The notes: generated by a model not told the origin, from the sequence alone. 64,000 nucleotides of DNA from Roseithermus sacchariphilus (GCA_003285105.1 CP030158.1:1163447-1227446); one strand, 5' to 3'. Shown: positions 34,390 through 43,728, numbered from the stretch's first letter. Program-made: numbers and translations.

Positions 34390-34842
34390 TCAGGGAGCCG
34401 GTGTGGGGTAGCGGAGGAGGGTATCCGGCCGCAGCAGCACCACCGGCTCGTGGATGAGCGCCACGGTATCCGCTTCCAGCCGGCCGTGGATCCGCACGAC
34501 GAGCAGGTCGTGCTGGGCCAGGGGGGCCGCCAGCAGCCGCTGCAGATGCCGGCCTGAACCGAGGTCCCCGGCCATCACGGCGGCGGTGAGCGCGGCCACG
34601 TCGTTCGCCTTGACGCCGAGCGGGCGCAGCGCCAGCGGGCGGCCCGGGCGGGGCCACGACCCGTCGGTGGTATCCGCCGCCACCTCGTGGACGACCACGC
34701 GGCTCCAGGGATGGCCCGCCTGCGAAAACATCGGGTAGATGCTGAAGGGCCAGAACTCACCCTGATGCGTCGCCACGAGTGCGCCGTAGACGCACAGGGT
34801 GGCGATCAGCGCGCTGATGGATCTCGACCTCGGTGACGTCAT
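34390..34842 (-). CDS. Small membrane-anchored companion of HTTM protein (second pair)
   Basis: 150 residues. One N-terminal helix (about 9-26) precedes EFWPFSIYPMFSQ, then a soluble region that is probably periplasmic. The same plan is seen in the 35997-36482 product. Not a named family to me. The tight six-base spacing to the HTTM gene suggests a complex. Confidence 0.65.
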   Translation of the reverse strand: MTSPRSRSISALIATLCVYGALVATHQGEFWPFSIYPMFSQAGHPWSRVVVHEVAADTTDGSWPRPGRPLALRPLGVKANDVAALTAAVMAGDLGSGRHLQRLLAAPLAQHDLLVVRIHGRLEADTVALIHEPVVLLRPDTLLRYPTPAP

Positions 34843-34865
34843 CGCGGGAAGTGGTCGGATGAAGG

Positions 34866-35990
34866 TCAGCCGTCAGACGACGGCACGCTGGTGCCGTCCG
34901 GGAGGGGATGGCGCGAGACCCTGCGCCGGCGCCATGCCTGAGCACCCAGTGCCAGGACGAGGCCCAGCGCGGTGAGTTGCGCCACCACCTCGGCCATCGT
35001 CAGATCCGACGAGAACGAAACCAGCCCGTCGAGCCAGGACAGCGGCGATCCGATCCACGTGAAAAAGGCCGTCCCCGCCAGCAGGCTGCCACCGAGGGCC
35101 CACCCGCGTGCCAGCCGCTCCGGCGGGAACGGCACCGGCAGGCGCCAGCGCGTCCCGTCCAGAAACGCGGCATACACCGGCAGGTTGACCGCGAACGAGA
35201 TGTTCAGCATGAGCAGGGTGGCGTTGTGGAAGCCGACGGCCAGCGCGGCAAACAGCCGTGTCGTGCGCGGGTGCAACACGGCCGCGAGGAACCCCATCTC
35301 GAAGCAGACCGTCGCCCAGTCCAGGCTCTCCCAGAACACGGGGCTCGTGATGCGCGTGAACACGGGGGCGAGGAAGTCCTGCCGGCCGAGCGTGTAGAAC
35401 TGCCGGATGAAATGGCCCTGCGCGGCCTGGGTGGAGGGGTCGAGCCAGCCTCCGATCAACTTGGTGAACCCGGCGGTGAACATGCCGAACCCCAGCAGCA
35501 GCGCCAGCAGCGTGATCGGCCAGCCGGCCACCACGGGCGCGGGGTTCTGGCGGCGGAGCGCATCCACGGAATACGCGGCGCCCCAGTTGGACGCCGCCAT
35601 GATCAGCGGCACCAGCGCGAAGAGCAGGGTGTGGTTGATCTTCCCGAAGGAGTAGGAGAACCCGAAGCCCACCAGAAACAGCACGGTGGTGAGCACCGAG
35701 GCCAGCCGGGTGCGATACCCCAGGAGCAGCGCCACCAGGCAGAGATTGAGCAGCAGCACCACCCCCTGGAAAAAGAGCGGACCCGGCAGGCCGGGCACGA
35801 GCATCATGGGACCCGGGGGCGGCAGGAAGAACCCCTCCGGCAGGGTGCCGAGGTCGGCAAAGCGCGTGTAGGCTCCGTGCCCCGGTGCGACGACGAGCAG
35901 CGTGAACAGCGCATACCCGATGCGATAGATCCCGAGCCCTTCCGGCGTCACCGGGAATGAGTCGAAGATCCAGCGGTCGAAGCGATCCAT
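34866..35990 (-). CDS. HTTM domain membrane protein (first of two)
   Basis: 374 residues with about nine to ten helices. Contains GLGIYRIGYALFTLLVV, SYSFGKINHTLL and GFTKLIGGWLDPSTQA, all typical of HTTM/DoxX-like proteins. It is the longer member of a tandem pair. No catalytic residues can be assigned. Confidence 0.78.
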   Translation of the reverse strand: MDRFDRWIFDSFPVTPEGLGIYRIGYALFTLLVVAPGHGAYTRFADLGTLPEGFFLPPPGPMMLVPGLPGPLFFQGVVLLLNLCLVALLLGYRTRLASVLTTVLFLVGFGFSYSFGKINHTLLFALVPLIMAASNWGAAYSVDALRRQNPAPVVAGWPITLLALLLGFGMFTAGFTKLIGGWLDPSTQAAQGHFIRQFYTLGRQDFLAPVFTRITSPVFWESLDWATVCFEMGFLAAVLHPRTTRLFAALAVGFHNATLLMLNISFAVNLPVYAAFLDGTRWRLPVPFPPERLARGWALGGSLLAGTAFFTWIGSPLSWLDGLVSFSSDLTMAEVVAQLTALGLVLALGAQAWRRRRVSRHPLPDGTSVPSSDG

Positions 35991-35996
35991 GCGGAT

Positions 35997-36482
35997 TCAC
36001 CGAAGGTCGATCGAGAGGGTGTCGAGCGGGTGGCGTTCCACCACCGGGGCGTCGGGTAGCGGGTGGAAGCGCACCTCCTCCCAGATCACGTCCAGCCGGA
36101 TCGGGTCGGCTTCGGGGTGATAGGGCTGCACCTGCCGGATCAGCCAGTCGCGGCCCTCGCGGGCGCGCTCCGTGGCCGGCGTTCCGCTCAGCCCGGCCGG
36201 CCGGAATTGCCGGTTCAGCACCCCGCCGTGGTGGGAGCGGGGCAGAGCATGTAGCATCGCCGCCGCCGTCAGCGACAGCCGGTGGCCGTCGGCATAGGTC
36301 ACCTCGAACCGGGCGGCCTGCTCGCGAAGGGCATCCGGGGTGTACACCCGCTGAAATCCCGGCATGACGAGCGCCGGCCAGGGCTCGCTCCACCGGAGCC
36401 CGACCACGCCTACGAGCGCGTATTGCAGCGGCAACAGGATCAGCACGGCGACGAACAGCCGCCGCACGGCCAGACGAGACAT
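35997..36482 (-). CDS. Small membrane-anchored companion of HTTM protein (first pair)
   Basis: 161 residues from ATG 36482; an upstream in-frame extension to 36569 is possible but lacks family sense. One helix (about 9-27) is followed by SEPWPALVMPGFQRVY, which mirrors the WPFSIYPMF segment of the second companion. The rest is soluble. The gene leads the four-gene minus-strand operon. Confidence 0.65.
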   Translation of the reverse strand: MSRLAVRRLFVAVLILLPLQYALVGVVGLRWSEPWPALVMPGFQRVYTPDALREQAARFEVTYADGHRLSLTAAAMLHALPRSHHGGVLNRQFRPAGLSGTPATERAREGRDWLIRQVQPYHPEADPIRLDVIWEEVRFHPLPDAPVVERHPLDTLSIDLR

Positions 36483-36703
36483 CGCGATACCAGACAGCGG
36501 GAGATCAGACCGCGGGAAGCAGCACCGGCACCGCCTCCCGGAGAAACGATCAGGGGGTGCCTTCCCCACGATGCGACTCCGCGGGGGTTCCCCCGAGCGG
36601 GGTCAAAAGCGTCCCATTCACCCGGAAACCGCACGGGATGACGCCTGTTTCGCTGCACCGCCGCCATTGCTCAGGGGCTGCTGGCTTCTGGCTGAGGGCT
36701 GCC

Positions 36704-36763
36704 GGCTGTGGGCTGAGGGCTGCTGGCTTCGTGTACCGTCACGCTCTTCCCCCTGGCCGCAGG
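36704..36763 (+). repeat. Direct repeat unit A
   Basis: Sixty bases beginning GGCTGTGGGCTGAGGGCTGC and ending CCCCTGGCCGCAGG. Nearly the same sequence recurs at 36883-36952 with a ten-base insertion. Confidence 0.8.
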
Positions 36764-36882
36764 ACATGCAGGGGGAAGTCCCCGAAGGGGGAAGGGGGTC
36801 AACACCCACCGCTGTGCCGCCATCGCGCGGGGTCTACCCCTCCGGCCCTGCGGGCCACCTCCCCTTCGCAAGGGGAGGATCT

Positions 36883-36952
36883 GGCTGTGGGCTGAGGGCT
36901 GCTGGCTGAAAGCTGCTTCGTGTACCGTCACGCCCTTCCCCCTGGCCGCAGG
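36883..36952 (+). repeat. Direct repeat unit B
   Basis: Second copy of unit A. It contains the extra bases TGAAAGCTGC after the TGCTGGC word and one T-to-C change in the ACGCTCTTCC part. Confidence 0.8.
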
Positions 36953-37022
36953 CCGCACGGGGCGGGGGGAGCGAAGCGCATGGGACGCAACGGGGCGGCT
37001 TCGTCGCCTGCTGTGCGAGTGC

Positions 37023-37050
37023 TTGTGATTAAAATTAGTGCCTATATTTA
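37023..37050 (+). promoter_or_regulatory. Promoter-like site before the Wzi-type gene
   Basis: TTGT at 37023 and TATATTTA at 37043-37050, in the most AT-rich stretch of the window. It is 240 bases upstream of the Wzi-type start. Confidence 0.35.
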
Positions 37051-37289
37051 TTGGTAAAAATGATTATGAATTGAGGCTGAAATAATGCGAGTCGATTCTG
37101 GGTGGGGGGTGGGCAGGGGGGGGGAGGAAATGGGAAGAATCCGCGAGAAGGCACGGACGGAAGCGGGCAGGTACGTTCGCGGCAAACCTGTTTCCACACC
37201 GCGCGTACATAGCCGCGCAAGTGACGAATCGACCCGTTTCATCGGTTTTCCGCTCGTGGCCCGGCGGTGAACCCCTGATCTGCGACTCC

Positions 37290-38717
37290 ATGATCCGACC
37301 GGCTCTCTGGCTGACGGTCCTTGCGCTGTGCTGCTGGGAGGCAGCCCGGGGACAGCACGTAACGTATGGCGGCGAGGTGAGCGTGACGGCCGCCACGGCC
37401 GATGCCCTGCCGTTCTGGCTCCACGCGAACCAGTCCGGCCTGATCGAGCAGGAGGGAGCCGGCGCGCTGATGCGGCTGCAGGCGGCCCGCCACTACCGGC
37501 CGGAGCGGCGGTGGGACATCGGCGGCGGGATCGACCTGGCCGTCCGCGGGTCCCGGCACTCGACCGCCTTCTTCAACGAGCTGTACGTGCAGGCCCGTTT
37601 CGCCTTCCTCCAGCTGCGCGCCGGTCGCAAGGTCGAGCAGATCGGCACGGTCGACGCGGGGCTGTCGACGGGATCGCTGGCGACGAGCACCAACGCCACG
37701 CCGCTGCCGAAGATCGTGCTCGAAACGCTCGGCTACACGCCCGTCCCCTTCACCCGCGGCTATGCCGAGTTCAAGGGCTCGTATGCCCACGGCTGGTTCG
37801 GGGACGAGCGGTATGCCGGAAATCCGTATCTGCACCACAAGACGCTGTACGTGCGGCTCGGCGGGCCGCTCGGGGTGAACGTGTACGGCGGCATCGTGCA
37901 TGACGCCTTCTGGGGCGGTTCGACGCCGAGGCTGGGCAAGCTGCCCGCCAGCTTCGAGGATTACCTCCGCACCGTGTTTGGCATGAGCGGCAGCGAGCGC
38001 GCCCCCGGAGGCGAACAGATCTACGTCCAGGGCAACCACCTCGGCATCTACGACGTCGGGCTGCGGCTACGCCGGCACGGCTACGAGCTGCTCGGCTACC
38101 GGCATTTCATCTTCGACGACAAGGACGGCCTCAAGCTCAAAAACCCGGGCGACGGCCTGCTCGGTCTCAGCCTCCGCCTGCCCGGGGCTGACCGTCCGCT
38201 GGCGCGGGTGACGTACGAATACCTCTATACCAAACGCCAGAGCGGCCCGGAACCCGTCGGCCCCGGCCGGGACGGGCCGGGCGGGCAGGACAACTACTAC
38301 AGCCATTACATCTACCGCTCCGGGTGGACGTACTACGGCCGCACCATCGGCTCGCCGATGCTCGTCCCGCTGCCGGACAACCAGATCATCGTCCACGACC
38401 GCATCGAGAACAACCGCGTCGTGGCGCATCATCTGGGGCTGGCCGGCCGGCCGTGGCCGGGAATGCGCTACCGCTTTCTGTTCACCTATTCCCGCAATTA
38501 CGGCACCTATACCGAGCGGGACCGCGCCGCCGCGGCGGGGATTCCGTATCGGTACGCGGGCGGGCTGCGGCAGTATTCGATCCTCCTCGAAACGCAGACG
38601 CGCCTGCCCGGGCGGGTGCCGCTGACGCTCCTGGCGGCCGCCGGATGGGACCTCGGCGAGATGTACGAGGATACGGCCGGTGTGCGCCTGGGCCTGCGCT
38701 ACCGCGGCCGGCGCTGA
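37290..38717 (+). CDS. Capsule assembly Wzi family outer-membrane protein
   Basis: 475 residues from ATG 37290. Signal peptide about 1-23 (ends ARGQ). The body has beta-barrel alternation and Wzi-family pieces such as ADALPFWLHANQ, LQLRAGRK and ELLGYRHFIFDD. Wzi is a lectin-like barrel that helps attach capsule. Bacteroidota carry many such genes without a capsule locus. It is followed 23 bases later by a polytopic membrane protein gene. Confidence 0.8.
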   Translation: MIRPALWLTVLALCCWEAARGQHVTYGGEVSVTAATADALPFWLHANQSGLIEQEGAGALMRLQAARHYRPERRWDIGGGIDLAVRGSRHSTAFFNELYVQARFAFLQLRAGRKVEQIGTVDAGLSTGSLATSTNATPLPKIVLETLGYTPVPFTRGYAEFKGSYAHGWFGDERYAGNPYLHHKTLYVRLGGPLGVNVYGGIVHDAFWGGSTPRLGKLPASFEDYLRTVFGMSGSERAPGGEQIYVQGNHLGIYDVGLRLRRHGYELLGYRHFIFDDKDGLKLKNPGDGLLGLSLRLPGADRPLARVTYEYLYTKRQSGPEPVGPGRDGPGGQDNYYSHYIYRSGWTYYGRTIGSPMLVPLPDNQIIVHDRIENNRVVAHHLGLAGRPWPGMRYRFLFTYSRNYGTYTERDRAAAAGIPYRYAGGLRQYSILLETQTRLPGRVPLTLLAAAGWDLGEMYEDTAGVRLGLRYRGRR

Positions 38718-38740
38718 TCCTCTGACGACGGAGCACTCGC

Positions 38741-39754
38741 TTGAGGAATCGACTCACACGGTGGCGCGAGCGCCTGGATGCCTTCGCGCGGACGGACCGC
38801 GGGCGGCTGACCCTGAAGGCCGGTCGCCTCCTGTTCGTCGCCGCTGTGGTGACCCTGCTGGCCTATCAGCTGACGACCATCGGCTGGCGGGACGTGCTGA
38901 CCTCGCTGCCCACCACGCCGTGGTTCTACGTCATCTACGGGATGCTGTATTTCCTGCTGCCCGTCTTCGAGGCCGGGATCTACCATCGGCTCTGGCGGCT
39001 TCCCGTGCGGGCGCTCTTTCCGGTGCTCATCCGCAAGCGGGTGTTGAACAACGACGTGGTGGGCTACTCGGGGGAAGTGTACCTCTACCTCTGGGCGCGC
39101 AAACGCCTCGCCGGGGGGGAGCGCTTCGCCTTCCATTCGATCAAGGACAACGCCATCGCCTCCTCCGTGGCCTCGACGGCGGCGCTGATCCTGCTCGTGG
39201 GCGGCTTTCTGCTGACCGGGCAGGTGGCGCTGGTGGACCTGATCGGCAACCGGGATCCCCTCTACATCGCCTTCGGGCTGGTGGCGCTCGGGGTGCTGGC
39301 GGCCCTGGGGCTTCGCTTTCGCAAGACGATCTTCACCCTGCCGCTCCGGACGGTCCTCCTCCTGGCCGGCATCCACCTGATGCGGTTCCTGCTGATGTAC
39401 ACCCTGCAGGTCGTGCAATGGTGGGTGGTGCTGCCGGAGGCCCCGCTGCGCGTGTGGGCCACGATCCTGGTGGTCGGCACGTTGATGTCGCGGATTCCGC
39501 TGGTGCCGGCGCGGGATCTGCTCTCGCTCGGGGCGATGCTGGGCGTGTCCGGGCTGCTGGACGCCTCGCAGGCTGTCATCGCGGGGATGCTGGTGGTGCG
39601 CAGCGGGCTGGACAAGCTGCTCAACGTGGGCCTGTTCACGCTGACGGCCTGGTGGGATCGGCGGCACGGGCGGCCGCTGCCCGATCCGGAGATCACGCCA
39701 CCCCACCGACCCGCGGCCGAGCCGATGCCGGAATGGGAGGGGGCGGACTCCTGA
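38741..39754 (+). CDS. Polytopic membrane protein, possible flippase-like (LPG synthase TM) family
   Basis: 337 residues from a TTG start. About eight helices. The loop RKRVLNNDVVGYSGEVYLYLWARKR and the helices around 150-290 resemble the LPG_synthase_TM/UPF0104 flippase-like group, but the match is by eye only. Lies right behind the Wzi-type gene, so an envelope glycan or lipid role is likely. Confidence 0.55.
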   Translation: MRNRLTRWRERLDAFARTDRGRLTLKAGRLLFVAAVVTLLAYQLTTIGWRDVLTSLPTTPWFYVIYGMLYFLLPVFEAGIYHRLWRLPVRALFPVLIRKRVLNNDVVGYSGEVYLYLWARKRLAGGERFAFHSIKDNAIASSVASTAALILLVGGFLLTGQVALVDLIGNRDPLYIAFGLVALGVLAALGLRFRKTIFTLPLRTVLLLAGIHLMRFLLMYTLQVVQWWVVLPEAPLRVWATILVVGTLMSRIPLVPARDLLSLGAMLGVSGLLDASQAVIAGMLVVRSGLDKLLNVGLFTLTAWWDRRHGRPLPDPEITPPHRPAAEPMPEWEGADS

Positions 39755-39845
39755 CCGGCGGCGCGACGGGGGGTTGACATCGATCCCGGCAGGTCGGAAC
39801 CTGCACGAGCCCTGCCGTTCCAGCTCCACGGTCCGCCGCCCCGCC

Positions 39846-40201
39846 ATGTTCACGGTTCGATTCAAGCACGAAGACACCCGCTGGCTCCTCTTTCTGGTGC
39901 TGAGCTATTGCGGGGCCGTCACCGTCGCCTGGGTGTGGCTGGGGGAGGGTGCCGTCTACGTGGCCCTCGGGGCGGTGCTGGTGATGCTGCTGGGGATGCA
40001 GATGCACCTGTACCGCCGCCGCCAGGACGACGACATCCGGCTCCTGGAGCACGTGCAGGACCTCTTCGCGCTGTACACGCTGGTGCAGCCCCCCGCGCCG
40101 CTGCCGGCGCTGACGCGGTGCTCCGGCCCCGCGACGATGCGGACGGCCCGCCGGCCGCAGGACCGGCTCCGGGGCGGCGGCGTGCTCGCCCCTCCGATTG
40201 A
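39846..40201 (+). pseudogene. Truncated or frameshifted two-helix membrane protein gene
   Basis: From ATG 39846 a normal-looking protein runs for about 85 residues (helices at 13-30 and 34-51, then YRRRQDDDIRLLEHVQDLFALYTLVQ shown only in part here: motif end LVQPPAPLPALT). After about 40110 the frame becomes Arg/Pro-rich and overlaps the next gene to 40535, unlike any real protein. A +1 shift would end it at 40201. The start resembles membrane-anchored SAM methyltransferases that have lost the catalytic part. Confidence 0.35.
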
Positions 40202-40321
40202 AGACCGTGCAAACGCGGGACCTTTGGCATCACGCTTGAGGTTCGGAGCACGGCGGCCCCCGATCCACGGTTCGGGCCTCGATGGCCGAGGCGGCGCACG
40301 CCGGAGTGTGAACCATGCTGG

Positions 40322-41074
40322 ATGCCCATGTACACGATCGTCTCCATCCTGCTGCTCGTCGGCCCGGTGTGGGCCGCTCCCCGCTCGACCGGTGCGGAGG
40401 CTGCGGCGCCGGGATCCCTCGCCCGACCGGCGGTGGTGGTGGACGACTTCGAGGCCTATCCTCCCGGCACCTGGCCGGATCGCTGGAAGTTCTTCACCAG
40501 CACCAATGAGATCCGTCCGCTGGGCCCCTTCATGAACGACAACGAAAAGTTCTACGTCGTCGAAGAGGAGGGAAACCGGTTCCTGCGGGCCTACACCGCC
40601 GGACAGGCGCAGCGCATCAGCCTCGCCAACGACCCGGCCTTCGACCTCGACTGGGACCTGACGCGACACCCGCGGCTGGCCTGGAAATGGCGCGCCCTGC
40701 AGTTGCCCCGGGGCGCGCGCGAGGACGCCGTCAACGATACCGGCGCGGCCATCTACGTCACCTTCTCGCGGGACTGGCTCGGCCGCCCGCGCAGCATCAA
40801 GTACACCTACAGCACGGCCCTGCCCGTCGGCACGGTCGTCTCCTTCGGTCGGCTGAAGGTGATCGTCGCCGCCAGCGGGCTCGACGGCTTCGGCGACTGG
40901 ATCGAGGTCGAGCGCAACGTGGTGGAAGACTACGTCCGGCTCTTCGGCAAGCCGCCCCCGGAGCGGCCCCTCTCGATCACGCTCTGGAGCGATTCGGACG
41001 ACACGAAAGACGTCGCCGAGGTGGACTTCGACGACATCGTGCTGCTCGACGCCCCGCTCGACGCTCCGCGATAA
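40322..41074 (+). CDS. DUF3047 domain-containing exported protein
   Basis: 250 residues. A signal peptide (about 1-19, ending VWAAP) is followed by VVDDFEAYPPGTWPDRWK, typical of DUF3047 start, and by DLDWDLTRHPRLAWKWRALQ-like text (positions about 100-118). It ends VDFDDIVLLDAPLDAPR. The function of the family is unknown; a carbohydrate-binding or lectin-like fold is plausible. The start may be ATG 40322 or 40328. Confidence 0.8.
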   Translation: MPMYTIVSILLLVGPVWAAPRSTGAEAAAPGSLARPAVVVDDFEAYPPGTWPDRWKFFTSTNEIRPLGPFMNDNEKFYVVEEEGNRFLRAYTAGQAQRISLANDPAFDLDWDLTRHPRLAWKWRALQLPRGAREDAVNDTGAAIYVTFSRDWLGRPRSIKYTYSTALPVGTVVSFGRLKVIVAASGLDGFGDWIEVERNVVEDYVRLFGKPPPERPLSITLWSDSDDTKDVAEVDFDDIVLLDAPLDAPR

Positions 41075-41153
41075 GTGCCGCAGTAGCCCCGCTCGACGCC
41101 CGCTCGACGTCCTGCGATACGTGCCGCGGAACGTGCTGCGGTGCGTGCCGGCG
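41052..41153 (+). repeat. Imperfect tandem repeat over the DUF3047 gene end
   Basis: The words CCCCGCTCGACGC and CGATA-GTGCCGC recur two to three times from the last codons of the DUF3047 gene into the spacer. The copies look like partial duplications of the 3' end of the gene. Confidence 0.55.
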
Positions 41154-41186
41154 GCCCTTCCCTGTGTCCCCATCCCTGGCCATCCC

Positions 41187-43724
41187 ATGCAACACTTCTT
41201 CGAAGCCCTGCGCCCCGTGATTCGCGGCATCGTCCGGCACGCGGTCTGGGTGATCCTGGCGGCCGTGGCGCTGTCGGCCCTGGGGCTGTACTACGCCCTG
41301 AAGCTGCGCATCGACACGGACTTCGCCAACCTCATCCCGCGGGATTACCCCAGCGTGCAGGCGCTGGAGACGCTGCGTGCCACCGTCGGGGCCGAGTCCG
41401 AGGCGGCCGTCGCCATCGCCAGCCCGTCGTTCGAGGCCAACAAGGCCTTCGCCGAGGCCCTCATCCCCCGTGCCCTGGCCCTCACCGGCGAGGGCCGCTC
41501 CGAACCCTACTTCGGCCGCGTGGATTACCGCCGCGACACGGAGTTCCTGGAGGACAATGCCCTCTACTTTGCCACGGACGAGGAGCTGGACGAGCTGGAG
41601 CAGTACCTGCAAGACCGCATCGAAGAGGCCAAGCTGGCCGCCAACCCGTTCTTCTTCGACCTGGAGGATGAGGAGGAAGCGCCGGACTCCACCGGGGAGC
41701 ACCTCGCCGCCGTCTACGACGAAATCATCGGCAAGGAATACCCCATCTCCGACGATTCGACCACGCTGGTGCTGCGCCTCTACCCGACGGGCTCGCAGTC
41801 GGACCTCCAGTTCATCGCCGACGCTTACGAGGACCTGGAGCGGCTCGTCGAGGAGATGGATCCGAAGGCCTACCATCCCGACATGGAGGTGGTGCTGGCC
41901 GGGCGCTTGCTGCGGACGCTCATCGAGGTGCGCACCATCCAGCGGGACGTGTTCAGCTCGTTCGGTGCCGGGGTGACGGCGGTGCTGCTCCTCGTGGTGC
42001 TCTACTTCTTCTACAAGGCGTACCGGGCTCGCGTGCGGCGGGGCTTCGACGGGCGCGTGTTCTTCGCCGAGCTGGCCCGCACGCCGGTGATGGCGCTGCT
42101 GATCGGGCTGCCGCTGCTGATGAGCCTGTCCTGGACCTTCGGCGCGGCCTACCTCGCCTTCGAGACGTTGAACCTGATGACGTCGACGCTCGGGCTGGTG
42201 CTGTTCGGGCTGGGCATCGACTACGGCATCCATTTCTACGCCCGCTACACCGAGGAGCGGGGGCGTGGCCGCAGCGTGGTCGAGGCGGCCGAGATCACCT
42301 TCACCAGCACCGGCCAGGCCATCACCGTCGGCGCGCTGACGACGGCGGCGGGCCTCTACGTGCTCGTCGTGGCCGACTTCAAGGGCTTCAGCGAGTTCGG
42401 GTTCATCGCCGGCACGGGCATCCTGTTCGCCCTCGTGGCGATGCTGGGCGTGATGCCCGCCCTGATCGCCGTGCTGGAACGCGTCGGTCTGCTGAACCTG
42501 GACGCCGGGCACGTCGGGGCCGCGCCGGAGCGCCCCGCGGGCCGCTTCCCGGCCGCCCGCCTCGTGGTGGTGGGCAGCTTCGCCGCCGTGCTCGTGGCGA
42601 TCCTGTTCCTGCCCCGCGTGGAGTTCGAGTACCGCTTCGGCGAGCTGGAGCCGGACTACGAGGACTGGGACGTCCGCAACGCCTACGTGCGGCGGGTCTT
42701 CGACGGCGGGCGGCGCAACCCGGCCTACATCATCACCGACGATCCCGACCAGGTCCCGGGCGTGGCGGCGGCCCTCCGCCAGCACGCCGCCCGCGACACG
42801 CTCACGCCCACGATCGGCTCGGTCGAGACGTTGCAGGATCGCTTTCCGCTGCGCCCGGAGCAGCAGCAGGCCAAGCTGGCGCGCATCGCCGAGATCCGTG
42901 CGCTGCTGAACAGTCCGTACCTCGAAGCGGCCGACGACGAGGATCTGGCCCGCCTCCGCCGGGCCGCGCAGACGACGGCCCCCATCGCCATCGAACAGGT
43001 GCCGGAGTACCTGCGCAACCGATTCACCTCCAAGTCTGGCGAGGTCGGCGGCTTCGTCATCATCTACCCCTCCGTGGGCCTCTCCGACGGCCGCAACTCC
43101 ATCGCCTTCTCCGAGGACGTGGGGCAGGTCGTCACGCCCGACGGCACCGTCTACCACGCCGGGTCGACGTCGCTCGTGGCGGCGGACATGCTCAAGCTGA
43201 TGCAGCGGGAGGCTCCGTGGATGGTGGGGGCCACGTTCGTGATCGTGGTGCTGCTGATGGGCGCCAGCTTCCGCAGCGTCCGGGGCACCCTGCTGGCCGT
43301 GTTGCCGCTCGTGGTGGGGGTGCTGTGGATGCTGCTGCTGATGGAGGTCTTCGACCTGCGCCTGAACTTCTACAACCTCGTCGTGCTACCGGCCGTGCTG
43401 GGCATCGGCAACGACGCCGGCGTGCATTTCGTGCATCGCTACTTCGAGGAAGGCCGCGGGTCGATCCTCTACGTGCTGCGGTCGACGGGCGAGCACATCA
43501 CGATGGGTTCGCTGACGACGATGATCGGCTTTGCGGGGCTGCTGCTGAGCTTCCATCCGGGGCTGCGCTCCATCGGCGAGCTGGCGGTGGTGGGCATCGG
43601 CACGACGCTGCTGGCCGCGCTCGTCTTCCTCCCGGCGCTGCTGCAATGGCTGGAGGAGCGGGACGCCCCTGCCGCGATGGCCCCGGCTCCGCCGGCGGGG
43701 ACGGGGCGCGAAGGAGGGGCCTGA
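41187..43724 (+). CDS. MMPL/RND family transporter (HpnN-like)
   Basis: 845 residues from ATG 41187. Twelve-helix RND plan in two halves with two large periplasmic loops (about 40-240 and 460-660). Helix 4-type motifs GLGIDYGIHFYARYTEE (first half) and GIGNDAGVHFVHRYFEEG (second half) contain the charged residues used for proton coupling. Such proteins move lipids or hopanoids to the outer membrane. The substrate is unknown. Confidence 0.88.
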   Translation: MQHFFEALRPVIRGIVRHAVWVILAAVALSALGLYYALKLRIDTDFANLIPRDYPSVQALETLRATVGAESEAAVAIASPSFEANKAFAEALIPRALALTGEGRSEPYFGRVDYRRDTEFLEDNALYFATDEELDELEQYLQDRIEEAKLAANPFFFDLEDEEEAPDSTGEHLAAVYDEIIGKEYPISDDSTTLVLRLYPTGSQSDLQFIADAYEDLERLVEEMDPKAYHPDMEVVLAGRLLRTLIEVRTIQRDVFSSFGAGVTAVLLLVVLYFFYKAYRARVRRGFDGRVFFAELARTPVMALLIGLPLLMSLSWTFGAAYLAFETLNLMTSTLGLVLFGLGIDYGIHFYARYTEERGRGRSVVEAAEITFTSTGQAITVGALTTAAGLYVLVVADFKGFSEFGFIAGTGILFALVAMLGVMPALIAVLERVGLLNLDAGHVGAAPERPAGRFPAARLVVVGSFAAVLVAILFLPRVEFEYRFGELEPDYEDWDVRNAYVRRVFDGGRRNPAYIITDDPDQVPGVAAALRQHAARDTLTPTIGSVETLQDRFPLRPEQQQAKLARIAEIRALLNSPYLEAADDEDLARLRRAAQTTAPIAIEQVPEYLRNRFTSKSGEVGGFVIIYPSVGLSDGRNSIAFSEDVGQVVTPDGTVYHAGSTSLVAADMLKLMQREAPWMVGATFVIVVLLMGASFRSVRGTLLAVLPLVVGVLWMLLLMEVFDLRLNFYNLVVLPAVLGIGNDAGVHFVHRYFEEGRGSILYVLRSTGEHITMGSLTTMIGFAGLLLSFHPGLRSIGELAVVGIGTTLLAALVFLPALLQWLEERDAPAAMAPAPPAGTGREGGA

Positions 43725-43728
43725 AACA

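Larger units (their letters stand above)
36483..37289. other. 807-base spacer full of repeats and an AT-rich end
   Basis: Holds TGCTGGCTGAGGGC-type words, a long repeated unit (two entries below), a GC-rich inverted-repeat block (CCCCTCCGGCCC, CCCCTTCGCAAGGGG at about 36840-36880) and an AT-rich promoter-like stretch at 37023-37085. No gene is recognised. The block at 36840-36880 looks like widely dispersed palindromic repeats of GC-rich bacteria. Confidence 0.6.

Noticed and set aside
37020-37200. AT-rich stretch as oriC
   Set aside because: Only one weak DnaA-box-like TTTCCACAC was seen and no clustered boxes. It fits a promoter region better.
40977-43157. A 726-codon open frame on the - strand opposite the MMPL gene
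   Set aside because: Composition is that of an antisense shadow; the MMPL protein explains the region.
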